Positions 1 through 8,322 of a stretch of DNA of 20,971 nt are shown piece after piece. The DNA is from Coptodactyla brooksi (lineage: Eukaryota > Arthropoda > Insecta > Coleoptera > Scarabaeidae): assembly GCA_033557675.1 (NCBI GenBank), contig JAWQRM010000620.1, forward strand, positions 1 to 20,971, written 5' to 3'. The notes under the pieces are model-generated. The model searched no databases, had not been told where the DNA came from, and saw nothing but the letters and a program-made list of their open reading frames with translations. Numbering within the stretch: the stretch's first letter is position 1; every line of letters begins with the position of its first letter. The translations under genes were made by a program, and so were the position numbers.

Positions 1-2
1 GG

Positions 3-65
3 ATCAAGAAGTTGGAAAATCGCTGGAATAAGTGTATCGAGCTAAAAGGGGACTATATTGAATAA
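3..65 (+). pseudogene. C-terminal tail of a mariner (DD34D) transposase, partial
   Basis: The 20 codons before the TAA at 63-65 read IKKLENRWNKCIELKGDYIE. This matches the conserved end of mariner transposases, where an ERW.KCI motif is followed by a GDY motif and a stop. Only these last codons are inside the window, so the state of the catalytic domain is unknown. An A-run then T-run follows at about 67-100, as is common just past decayed mariner coding ends. No terminal inverted repeat could be fixed. The family call rests on the short motif alone but the motif is distinctive. Confidence 0.6.
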
Positions 66-1327
66 AATAAAAAAACATTAAAAAAAATTTTTTTTCATTC
101 CCAAGGAGGTTACTTTTCACCCCACCTGGTACATCTCATTAGTATTTGTAGGTCTTAGATGGTACTTATTACAGGTAGCCGAAACCATAAAAGTGGCGAT
201 GCACGACAACGCAATGTTTGCGGTCAATTCTCTCCAAAAGTGGATGCTTTATTTACGTTCATTATACTTTGTTAGGCTACCTTTTACCTGTTCTAACTGT
301 CTGGGCGCCATAAAGTTTAAGCTTAGAGGGTTAAACACTGTTGGTTATATGCATTCATAGCGGAAGTTAAAAGTGTCTGAAGAAGGTTTAATTATGAACA
401 TCGTCGTAAGATCAACATCATTAGGAACAGATATGTAAAAGCGGCCTTACACCAAGGTAACAGGGGAAAACATGTAGCATGCCACAGTCCACCGATTGTT
501 TTTATAGCACGCGATAAAGCATCTACACAAAAGCAATTAAAATTACAAGGGTTTAATTTCTTCTTGCGAAATGGACAAAAAACGCTTTTTGTCTCAATTA
601 GAAAACCATGACGGTTGTTCTCTATAGTGGTTTTGCAAAAATGAGTACCTTACAAGAATACTGTCCAATATTGCAACTATCAAGGCAAGATATCAAATAT
701 TGTAACAGTATTAACAAAATAAGCTTATTATTGACATTAATATTGTGACTTATATATCTAATTATTTTTTAAAACTATTCGAACCGGTCACAATAATTGG
801 ATCTTAATTATCTTGTGTTTTTACCCACTACATCGAAAACTTTGTACGCATATATAGAGCTAGGAACTAATTTGATATTTTTCTCAAATAGACAATACTT
901 AGAATAATACTTAGAAAACCCAAATTTAGTAGACGTTCTGAGTGTACGAAGGGTGTTTATCTTTTTGTAAATGGGGGTCAGTTAAAGAATTTTAAAGGGT
1001 TAATTAGGGATAATGCACCCTTAAATTGCAACAGAATTTATTAGCCTGTGGGTAGATTTAATAAATTATTATTCTAATTTTATGGGAAATTTAATTTTAA
1101 AACCTTTTTACTTTTGTTATTTTTCAAAAAACTTCGCCGTTTTGAAGAAAAACGCAAATTACTAAAGACACGTATTTTATACATGTTACTTAAAATCATC
1201 GAAAATTCAACAGTTGGTTGTAAAGTTATATGTTAAATTTAAAAGTCAGCAAACAAGTGTCAATGAAATAATTTAATAGGAAAAGAAACACCTTAAACAA
1301 TAGAAACAAAAATTTGCTACCGGTAAT
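66..1327. other. No gene recognised; small inverted repeats
   Basis: No open frame with recognisable protein similarity was seen on either strand. There is a short inverted pair AGGTAGCC (174-181) and GGCTACCT (274-281), and an imperfect inverted repeat around 659-710 whose arms read ATACTGT..AATATT and AATATT..ACAGTAT. Base composition is AT-rich, typical of intergenic or old repeat sequence. Confidence 0.4.
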
Positions 1328-2160
1328 TTATAGAAATTGTTCAAAATGATCACCGTTGTCTCTCTGACATAAATTTATTCATCGTCGAAAATTAAAGTCT
1401 ACTCTTTCCATTAACTGCTGATCATTTCTTATAAAGTTGCATTTATTTGTAATACGATTCCACAATTCTTCTCGGGATGCCACTGGTGAAGAATACACAA
1501 ACTCTTTTAGTGTTCCCCAAAAAAAGTAGTCACATTTGTTCAAATCTGGTGATCGTGGGGGCCAAGCTTGTGGGCAATTATTTCCTCATCCAATCCATTT
1601 ATGTGGATACTGGCGATTTAAAAATTCTCTAAGTATACTACTGAAATGAGGCGGCTCCCCATCATGCATACACCAATGTTCTAGTCTGAGTTGCACTGGT
1701 ACTTCGTCAAGTAAATCCGGGAGATTGTTTTGGAGAAACTCCAAATAATTTTCTCTATTTAGTCAATTTGGTAAAATAACTGAACCAATTAGATACCGAT
1801 CAATAATACTGATCCAAACATTTATTTTAAACTTACGTTGGGAATGTCCAGGAATTACTAAATACGGGTTTACATCAGAATACTTATGATAGTTATACAT
1901 GTATAAGTTTGTAATGCCTCTGCGGGTAAAAGAAGCCCCATCAGTAAAGCGAATTTTCTTTTGAAAATGAATGTCTTGACCTAAAATAAACTGCCAGAAG
2001 GTCACTCACTCAACCAAATCTTCCGGTAACAGTTCTTGTACTTTATGGACATGATATGGGTGAAGAGATAAACTTCTTGTACTAATATGTGGTTCATTTT
2101 CAACTGTGTTCAAAACAAATTCTTCACCTTCTGGCCTTATTTCAATAGCATATTCTAGAG
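1328..2160 (-). pseudogene. Tc1/mariner-superfamily transposase remnant, 43-residue D-D spacing
   Basis: The minus strand encodes a degenerate DDE/D transposase. In order it shows a helix-turn-helix remnant (ENEPHISTRSLSLHPYH, about 2040-2100), FTDGASFTRRGI with the first catalytic D at 1940-1942, KINVWISIIDRYLIGSV, HWCMHDGEPPHF with the second D at 1661-1663, and PPRSPDLNKCDYFFWG with the third D at 1529-1531. It ends GDHFEQFL at a TAA (1328-1330). All three acidic residues survive, but the usual TDEASF is TDGASF. In-frame stops break it: one before the ORF starting at 2005, one after LPN near 1763, one in WIG*G, and one near the C-terminus. There are 43 residues between the second and third D in frame. 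The HTH region looks shortened. It is dead as written. Confidence 0.8.
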
Positions 2161-2195
2161 TGTTACTGAAAAATGCTCTTGCCCTGTGTCGGTTC

Positions 2196-2214
2196 TTATG
2201 CGAATCACCCTGTA
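2196..2214 (-). repeat. Probable 5' terminal repeat of the minus-strand transposon
   Basis: Just upstream of the transposase remnant the minus strand reads TATACAGGGTGATTCGC, resembling the ACAGGGTG starts found at the ends of many Tc1/mariner-type elements. No matching inverted copy was found near 1300, so the other end is probably lost. Confidence 0.35.
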
Positions 2215-2289
2215 TATTAAAGAGTTAGCTCCATACAACGGGTTTAATAAATATCTAATGGGTAACATTTTAAGGAAAAAGGAAATTAA

Positions 2290-2720
2290 AATGAACTTAC
2301 GTAAACAGACTACGCTTGAAATATCAACTAAAGAAGAACCTAAACAATCCATTAAACTACCCTATGATAAAACCACTAAAAGATTAGCTAATGTGTTAAA
2401 AGCGTTCGATTTTAAAGTAGGTTTCACTAACAACAACATCATTAAAAATCGATTGGGTAAGCCAAAAGATAAAATAGCTTTGATAGACAAGTGGGGGATT
2501 TGTAAAGTCAGTTGCATAAATTGCTATAAAAGCTACATGGGACAAAGGCGTAGAAATAGATGATAAAACAGAATTAATTAAACAAGTTAATACAAATAAT
2601 CAACTTGACGCAACGGAAACTCTAGAAATTTTTAAAAACAAATGTAAAATACTTAATAACGGCCTTAGCTCTGTATCTGCGTCCATACTTTTTAATCCGG
2701 TGAGTAAAAGGATAAGGTAA
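2290..2720 (+). pseudogene. Penelope-like element 3' end: GIY-YIG endonuclease region
   Basis: The frame contains KLPYDKTTKRLANVLKAF (from about 2354), then NRLGKPKDKIALIDKWGI, CKVSC and YKSYMGQ. This is the region of Penelope-like retroelements that joins the reverse transcriptase to the GIY-YIG nuclease. GIY appears as GIC (codons at about 2495-2503) and YIG as YMG (2534-2542), so both signature motifs are altered. A +1 frameshift near 2555 moves the frame to DDKTELIKQVNTNNQLDATE and on to a TAA at 2718-2720, consistent with the nuclease C-terminal part. No reverse transcriptase core lies upstream, so the copy is 5' truncated, as is usual for such elements. The exact left end is uncertain. 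Confidence 0.75.
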
Positions 2721-2799
2721 CTAAAACTTAATTATTGTAAGTAGTCTGAATAGTATTAAAATGTAATTAAGTTAGAGTTAGGGCGGCTTTTTCTCTTCG

Positions 2800-2845
2800 T
2801 TTTCTTCTGAAAAGTGGACTTCAAGATGCGACGATGTCAAGAAGG
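2800..2845 (+). ncRNA. Decayed hammerhead-ribozyme-like motif behind the PLE
   Basis: About 80 bases past the PLE stop, CTGA (2807-2810) is preceded by TTCTT (2802-2806). The canonical cleavage triplet GTC (2836-2838) is followed by AAGAA (2839-2843). These arms pair perfectly as stem I. The remaining core is damaged: CTGAAAA in place of CTGANGA, and GCGAC where GCGAAAC is expected. PLEs are known to carry hammerhead motifs in their terminal repeats, and the position fits. It is unlikely to self-cleave. Confidence 0.35.
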
Positions 2846-4340
2846 TAAAACAGTTTTTTTATGGATAAAGGACCATTGCTGGATACGGTAATTGATGACA
2901 TTATTATCAATTTGCAACAAGGTAGCAGTACCAGCGATTCTTTAGTTCTATGGAAAATAAATATGTATTCTTTTAGTTTCTATCTGACACTAGTATCTTT
3001 TATTTTTAGTGAATAATAAATATCTAATTACTTTTCTAAAATCAGTGTTTCTTATTGGTAAATGTAAACCTATTTTAATTAAAAGTTCACAAAAACGTAC
3101 AGACGTACGAATCCCTTTACTATTATTATTTTATATCCTATTAAAAGTACCCACATAATCAATAAACACAGTTCTTTGTCAAGCTCTGACATAGATTGTA
3201 TAAGTTAAAAAGTATTATTTAAGTGTATAAGTGTATAGTTTATTATGTCTTATGCCGGTCCTAACTAGTTTCATACCTTTCTCCTACTCAAATTTTAATT
3301 TCAAGTCCCGATTTTCCCAAATAATAAATAACTACCAAAAATGCAAGATGTGTTGCCTAATCTGCAGTATTTTTTCCACATGGATTTCAACAGTTTCGAA
3401 TTACTCTGTATTTATATTCTTCACATACTTAGACTACTACGTTATTATCTCAACATATTACTTTAATTTATCTTATTCCTGATTAGATTTTAATTTTACG
3501 TAGTGATTGTCCCTATTCATAAAATATCGCAGTGTAATTTGTGTGTTCAATCTCAATAAGGAAGCATTTTGGGACACATGCTCATATGCATTTTTTTCGA
3601 GGAAAGGCCCTGTAGAATTGCATCTACAAAATTTGGGCACATCTCATGGAGACAGACTGTATATGTTAGACCTGAGGATACCGTACAGAAGTTTCTGCTG
3701 GTATCTTAAGAAGATAAGAACAAGCTCTAGAAATATTTTTTTAAACATGCATTAGTTAACATTTTTCTTCCATTAACTAAATTCCCCTTTTACACATTTA
3801 AATTTTTAATTAAATGTTTATTTAAATTTTTAAATAAGCATTCAAAATAGGTCTGACTGCAAGAGTATCAGCTTTTTTCTTTAGTTTACTTTGAAGACGA
3901 ATCATAGAAAAGCGACCTCCAATATACAAAGATTAAAGTTCTGCTGTTGAAAAATAGGAAACTGTATATTAAACATATTTACTTCTACTGCTTTCTTATA
4001 GATGTCACCATAGTAAATAAAAACATCCAATATTGTGCGCGAAATTTAAAATTATCGATTTTAAATAAATTCTGGTTGCCTTATTTGGAATATAACGATA
4101 ACATAATATTTCTTTAAATAAATATGCTGACGTTGTTCATGTTATTGGGTGTAATTGTTTTTTGTACTCAAAAATAAATGAACCATTAACAACTGTATAT
4201 AAAATACGAATGTTTGAAAAGAATCTGATGTAAATCCATCACTCTCTTAATCGAACTTTAAAAAAACACCGAAAATCACTTCAAGATATCTTATCGCATT
4301 CTTTTGGCTCATCCTCATCACCCACTATACGATCGTTTTT
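2846..4340. other. No gene recognised upstream of Unc-76
   Basis: This 1.5 kb is AT-rich. The stretch 3560-3720 has a more balanced composition, but no frame in it matched a family I know and the frames are short. The 4200-4340 part leads into the presumed Unc-76 promoter and 5' untranslated region. No TATA box at a convincing distance was identified. Confidence 0.35.
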
Positions 4341-4343
4341 GGA

Positions 4344-4352
4344 GTTCAGTTT
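4344..4352 (+). promoter_or_regulatory. Possible arthropod initiator (TCAGT) of Unc-76
   Basis: GTTCAGTTT contains TCAGT (4346-4350), the arthropod initiator consensus, with the putative +1 A at 4348. It lies 126 bases before the chosen start codon, at the left edge of the less AT-rich first exon. No downstream promoter element was found at the strict +28 position. The motif is short, so this is a suggestion only. Confidence 0.25.
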
Positions 4353-4473
4353 CCCCCCACCTCAACAGCCACTGCTCGCCGTCCGTTCGACAAAAACAGT
4401 CCTCTGCCGCAAAGTCAGTAGTTGCTCGGATGTGGCTGTGTCTCGGTTAGCCATGCGCGATCTAGCTAGTAAG

Positions 4474-4886
4474 ATGGCCGAGTTAAAATTTGAAGCTCCC
4501 CTAGCCCAATTCGAGGAGACAGACGAGTGGGGATCGACAGAATTCCACAATAACACGCAGAACATGAAGAACGAAGATGACATAGACAAAAACCTAAATC
4601 TGAACAAAAAGAACAAGGATCTGAACGAGGTCCTGAAGGACTTCAACGAAGACATCCTTTTGAACGATAACTCCAATGGGGAGGTCGTAATCCAGAATGG
4701 AATCGGAAACAAAAAACACGGATCTGTCACAGATAATTTCACGGAAACGTTTTCTGGGTCGCTGGAGGATTTGGTTAATACTTTCGATGAAAAGATCACA
4801 AAGTGTTTTGGAAATTACGAGGAGTCAGTGGAGAAATTAGCACCGGTACAAGTTAGGAGTCAGGAGGAAATCATGAACGAATGCCA
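4474..4886 (+). CDS. Unc-76: Unc-76/FEZ first coding exon (partial gene)
   Basis: This encodes the N-terminal 137 residues of a fasciculation and elongation protein zeta (FEZ/Unc-76) orthologue, a kinesin-1 adaptor for axonal transport and axon bundling. The clearest evidence is LEDLVNTFDEKITKCFGNYE (residues 97-116), followed by EKLAPV. This matches the conserved FEZ segment that in vertebrate FEZ1 reads EDLVNEFDEK..VCFRNY..LAPV. The region before it is acidic and N/D/K-rich, as expected for the disordered N-terminus. I chose the ATG at 4474 (MAELKFEAPLAQFEE) because of its AAG ATG G context and its conserved-looking start. An in-frame ATG at 4453 (MRDLASK) would add seven residues, and the frame stays open further upstream. 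The exon ends in phase 2 inside a CA|n codon at GTAAGT. The C-terminal coiled coils are not in the window, so the family's usual 350-480 residues are incomplete here. Confidence 0.85.
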
Positions 4887-4892
4887 GTAAGT
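4887..4892 (+). promoter_or_regulatory. 5' splice donor of the Unc-76 first coding exon
   Basis: GTAAGT follows ATGCCA directly. The frame would stop two bases later at TAA (4888-4890), so the coding sequence must leave the exon here. The LAPV segment conserved across the family is present just before it. The matching acceptor and next exon were not found in the window. Confidence 0.75.
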
Positions 4893-4928
4893 CAAAAGCC
4901 AAAAAGTTGTTGCTTTTTTGGAAGCTTC

Positions 4929-4951
4929 AATAGCAAACTTCGTTTGCTATT
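4929..4951 (+). other. Perfect hairpin 42 bases into the intron
   Basis: AATAGCAAAC (4929-4938) pairs with GTTTGCTATT (4942-4951) across a 3-base loop TTC, giving ten uninterrupted base pairs. It lies just downstream of the splice donor. It is not followed by the features of a known structured RNA. It may be chance or a modulator of splicing. Confidence 0.45.
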
Positions 4952-5470
4952 TTAACGTTGCTAAACTCTATAAGTAGATGCTCTGGTAATTAGTTTAGCA
5001 AAGCAATAGTTTTTTGTTGGTGATAGAAATTTAGTGCAAATGCACAACAAAAAACGTCAATAAACAAACATTGTGTATGACAACGCATGCGCACTTACCA
5101 ATGTCGACCCTACAAAATTGGGACCCAAAGGATAAAATCAATAACTGCCGCACGCATAGGGTAGGTGCAAATGCGCATATGACCGACCCCTCTGTTGCAT
5201 CCAACACATTTCTCTGCCAAGGGGGATTATTTTGGATAAATACTGTAATAAATAACAGTAGGACATATATTAACTTTCGTTTATGGGATTTTGATAAAAT
5301 TGATTTATGTGTTTATTGAAGGCAAAAATATTTATTTCTTGGAATTTTATTAGATGAGGAGTACAAATGGGATACAATACGATAATGGCGCCATATACTT
5401 GAAGGATGTTAATGAAGCACCTTTTCAGTACCTCCATAAAAAAATATATATATAATTTAAGAAAAAATGG
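4952..5470. other. Intronic sequence with a CpG-bearing patch
   Basis: No coding sequence recognised. Around 5085-5190 there is a less AT-rich patch with ATGCGCA in both orientations (5086-5092 as a palindromic GCATGCGC context, and ATGCGCAT at 5171-5178) and CGACCCTAC / GTAGGGTAGGT as imperfect inverted partners. This could be a small regulatory region in intron 1 or an old foldback repeat. The rest is AT-rich. Confidence 0.3.
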
Positions 5471-5580
5471 TTTGGAACCTTTGGTTTAGTAACGAAGTTA
5501 AATAATAATGCACCACTGCACCAAAACCGAAAAATAACTGCTCGACACGTTTCGCTAACCAAGTTAGCATCATCAGGAGC
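5471..5580 (-). repeat. PLE-type terminal tail repeat, copy A
   Basis: On the minus strand this runs from a hammerhead motif (5580-5540), through CGGTTTTGGTG, into AACTTCGTTACTAAACC and AAAGGTTCCAAA. The same tail occurs at 5781-5813 (plus strand) and 10711-10790 (minus strand), so it is a dispersed repeat. Hammerhead motifs with a very short stem III are known from terminal repeats of Penelope-like elements, which makes that family the likeliest source. No linked PLE coding sequence is adjacent. Confidence 0.6.
5540..5580 (-). ncRNA. Hammerhead ribozyme, near-intact core
   Basis: Read on the minus strand: GCTC (5580-5577), CTGATGA (5576-5570), T, GCTAAC (5568-5563), TTG, GTTAGC (5559-5554), GAAA (5553-5550), CGT, GTC (5546-5544), GAGC (5543-5540). 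GCTC and GAGC form stem I. GCTAAC and GTTAGC form a perfect 6-bp stem II with a 3-base loop. AC/GU forms the minimal stem III. GTC is the canonical cleavage triplet. Both invariant core blocks, CTGANGA and GAAA, are intact. The one departure is an unpaired U between the core and stem II. Short stem III hammerheads in PLEs are thought to act best as dimers. It is antisense to Unc-76. Confidence 0.65.
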
Positions 5581-5660
5581 GATGAAGGATAACCAGTCTT
5601 TCGTCCTGTCTTTGTTACCCAAATGATAATGCATCAAATGAATCAAAAAGAATCAAACGG

Positions 5661-5813
5661 TACCTTAACTTTAAAGATTGTCACCACTACACCAAAACCA
5701 AAAAGTTTATTTTTGCTAACGCTTCTGAAGATACCGACTTAAAAGGCGAAACATGCATCAAGCAAAAATAAACTTTTTTTGTAAACTTTGATACTAAACC
5801 AAAGGTTCCAAAA
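5661..5813 (+). repeat. PLE-type tail copy B in a foldback arrangement
   Basis: The plus strand carries a hammerhead-like core (5721-5763) followed by the shared tail ending ACTAAACCAAAGGTTCCA. The sequence before it, 5661-5717, is the same tail family in the opposite orientation (minus strand: CTTTTTGGTTTTGGTGTAG). As a result an 18-bp perfect inverted repeat, 5700-5717 with 5761-5778, flanks the ribozyme-like core. Copies A and B are neighbours, so this is probably one rearranged insertion. Confidence 0.55.
5721..5763 (+). ncRNA. Weakened hammerhead-ribozyme motif, sense to Unc-76
   Basis: GCTT (5721-5724) pairs with AAGC (5760-5763) as stem I. CTGAAGA (5725-5731) fits CTGANGA, and GAAA (5748-5751) is present. 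The triplet before the cleavage point is ATC (5757-5759), which fits the NUH rule. Stem II is reduced to CC/GG because the first pair is A-C and bases seem deleted from the 3' arm. Stem III has a C-A mismatch. Activity would be poor at best. Confidence 0.45.
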
Positions 5814-5958
5814 ATTCTCAGCCAGTTAATATTTGTCAAAATAGAAGCCGGATAGCTGCTTGTAGTAAACATTATAAACAATCATGGTAGATCGTAAAAA
5901 CTAACGGCAATAGTGCAAACTTATTCAGAAATTCCTGGACATTCCAAATATGTCAAAA

Positions 5959-6560
5959 TACAGGTTGTCCCAACGAAAATTTACCAACCCTATAAATTAG
6001 CAAACGCAAGGTTTTGAAAAAATTCCAAAAACATGTTAAGTCTTATTCTAAGGGGAAAAATTCTTGGGCAAAAATTGCATGAGGAATCGAGTGACACCTC
6101 ATGTACTAATTCATTTATAAAAGCACTTGTTCGAATGGTGTTTATAAAAGCGATTTATTCTACAGAAGAAGAAATTGAAACAATTGCAATTTATTACTGA
6201 AATAATGAATGTACAAGGCCTATGGGAAGAATTTTCCATGAAAATCGTCCAGATAAATGTGTAGGCCACCAATCTGTTTCATTTTTGATGAATAAATTTG
6301 GAACTACTGGTACTGTCGATATCAAACAACACGAAGTAGTAAATCATCCAGTTCAAAATGAAACTATTGAAGTTGCAGCTTTGGGATACTCGCAAATGAA
6401 TCCCACTCATCCACTTCCAGCAATATCCCAAGATTCAGATTTTTCTCGCTTCTAGCATCCATAGAATTTTGGTCCAAAAACTAAACGAATATGGTCCAGA
6501 TCGATAACTACAATTTTTAGTGAGCAAGCAATTTTTGAATTTCTACATTAGTTTACTGTT
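5959..6560 (+). pseudogene. N-terminal half of a Tc1/mariner-superfamily transposase
   Basis: The plus strand starts with a terminal-repeat-like ATACAGGTTGTCCC (5959-5972). It then reads AIYSTEEEIETIAIYY, NNECTRPMGRIFHENRPD, SFLMNKFGTTGTVDIKQ and NPTHPLPAISQDSDFSR (to 6455). A further piece, SIHRILVQKLNEYGPDR then LQF, follows to about 6560. These correspond to the paired helix-turn-helix DNA-binding part of the insect transposase group to which the 13-15 kb elements also belong. There is a stop after AIYY, a stop after SRF, and a deletion between the second helix-turn-helix and the VQ.LNE segment. The catalytic domain is absent, so the element is truncated 3'. Confidence 0.7.
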
Positions 6561-7335
6561 TTTTTTCTGTTAAAAAGGAATAGAAAATTTCTTATTTTGA
6601 CGAAATGTGACTTTTACCTTTACTCTTCAAAAAGTCAAAATTTGCACTCTGAGAAGCATATTACATCTGCCAAATTTAATTTCGATAGCTTAAATAGTAA
6701 TAATTTGTTCATAATCAGTTAATAAATATTGTATTATACGATTTTCCTGTATTTCAGATATATTGGAAAAGATTTTATAAACAAAGACGTTCGTTGCGGA
6801 GATATTTGGGGAAAAATTATCCTCCACCAAATTTATTAGTTTAAAGACAAAAACGGCAACAATGTAAAACACACGTTCATTTCAAAACCTCAATTATTTA
6901 TCAAAGTTGCACGGTGACACGTTTTGATATCACGTCGCACGTGTAACGAAGAATGGATACAGTACCATGTTGTTAGTTAAACAATAGTATGTTGTTTATC
7001 TATCTCTCGTTCTCGCTCTTTCTCCAAAGAAACCTATTGGGAGAGGCTGCACATTTTCGGAGTAACTTATCTTAGAAATTTATACATATAAAATAAATCT
7101 TTAGGGAACTTGAAGTCTCGTCAAAATGATTTAAGAACAACTTAAAGTTATTCATCTAACTTAATGCCCCCTTTGCCCGGAAATACGATATTCATTTAAT
7201 ATTTTATATGAAATTTAAAACTCAATTAATAATGTTAAGTAAAGTTTCATAAATAAAATTATTTTACTTCATTTAAATTGTAACTAACTTAACTAAATTT
7301 AAATTTAAAGCATATGTGTGTATAATTTTTATTTA
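6561..7335. other. No gene recognised
   Basis: AT-rich sequence without a recognisable protein, RNA or repeat family. A moderately GC-richer patch at 6910-7050 has no convincing open frame. Confidence 0.35.
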
Positions 7336-7641
7336 TTATTTTATTATAAATAATTCAACCGAAGTATATTCTGCATACCGAAAGCCGAAAAAATGTTTAC
7401 GAATATCTGCAACATCCGTGTCTTTATTACGATAAACAAATCTAATAATAACAGTCAATTGTTCTGTGTGACTCATATCCGGAGTAGTATTAAGAAAAAC
7501 GGAATAGTATTTTGATCTTTTCACCATTTCCCTTTTTTGTTTGATGGCGTCTAAAATAATTTCATTTAGTATTTCCTTTCCTAAATACTGAGCAATATTA
7601 TTTTTCTGTTGCTTTTGGATACGATGCAAATGTTCTGCCAT
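7336..7641 (-). pseudogene. hAT-like (ZMYM1/DUF4371-type) transposase fragment
   Basis: The 101-residue minus-strand frame reads EILNEIILDAIKQKR, then KYYSVFLNTTPDMSHTEQLT, VIIRFVYRNK and IRKHFFGF. This is the start of the catalytic domain in the hAT-related zinc-finger MYM-type / DUF4371 proteins, in which the motif is normally YYSI.LD.TPD.SH.EQ. The acidic residue of that LD is replaced by N here (FLN, residue about 51), which would remove the first catalytic residue. Nothing of the N-terminal zinc finger or the rest of the RNase H-like fold is seen. It is a truncated, inactive copy. Confidence 0.65.
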
Positions 7642-8129
7642 TATCGATTAATATTAAAGTCTTTAAAAGATTTTAAAATTGATAAAATATTTGAAGAACC
7701 TGTAAAAGCTCTAAGTATATTGACAAATATTGTGTTATAAAATATTGTATTATATAGATTAACAGTTGTATACTAGATTGTCAATATTTTTTCTCAGTTT
7801 CGTACAATCATTATTGCGTTGAATTAATAGTAGTTTTACTACCTAACGGCTACCTTCGCTATATTTATATCCGTTTAAATACGTCTGCGGAATTTCTTTC
7901 ACGTTTTATTAGCACGTGAGTCAAGTGTTTCCAATCATTACAATTGTAAGCTGCGTATTTTGTTCACCAAAAACCGAATTTTGCAAATCTCAAGAAAATA
8001 CTCCAATTAAATCTTGCACTTACTGAAAAAATAGTACACGTATTAGAATATAGCTACTTGGTATTGGACAATAGAACGTGGTGGTTATTATCATTCACAT
8101 TCGAGAAAGTCGAGGTACACTACAAAAAC
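7642..8129. other. No gene recognised
   Basis: AT-rich flank of the hAT fragment, then sequence leading into the mariner copy. The last part (8070-8129) may be degenerate mariner sequence but could not be read with confidence. Confidence 0.3.
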
Positions 8130-8322
8130 TTTGGGAGAATACCACGATCAATTCTAAAGGGTACTGTCATCAACTGGACAAATTGCATGATTTTTTTGCA
8201 AACTGGTTTGCGAAATTTTTTGCCTAAGATTGCAAAATTTTTGGGAGCCCTTCCCAAAAATTTTGGGAGAATACCACGATTAACTCTAAAGTGTGCTGAC
8301 ATCAACTGGACAAATTGCATGA
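8130..8322 (+). repeat. Internal 61-bp duplication with a perfect palindrome between
   Basis: The mariner segment 8130-8190 is repeated at 8262-8322 with 5 differences in 61 positions. Between the copies, CAAAATTTTTGGGA (8233-8246) and TCCCAAAAATTTTG (8252-8265) form a perfect 14-bp inverted repeat with a 5-base loop. The palindrome's right arm runs into the second unit. This looks like a local rearrangement inside the mariner copy. Confidence 0.7.

Noticed and set aside
2155..2352. 65-codon minus-strand open frame
   Set aside because: It spans the junction of the transposon 5' end and the PLE fragment on the wrong strand for the PLE, and shows no family similarity.
3231..3755. Two plus-strand frames of about 80 codons
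   Set aside because: Composition-driven F/S/Y-rich translations without recognisable motifs or splice context.
4362..4799. 145-codon minus-strand open frame
   Set aside because: It overlaps the Unc-76 exon in antisense and is a serine/phenylalanine-rich shadow of it.
5425..5646. 73-codon minus-strand open frame
   Set aside because: It runs through the hammerhead repeat and its tail, so the open frame is incidental to a non-coding RNA-bearing repeat.
8120..8320. 66-codon minus-strand and 97-codon plus-strand frames with repeated peptide
   Set aside because: The apparent peptide repeats arise from the 61-bp duplication read in non-coding frames. The true reading frame is the mariner one (WENTTINSK, HQLDKLHD).
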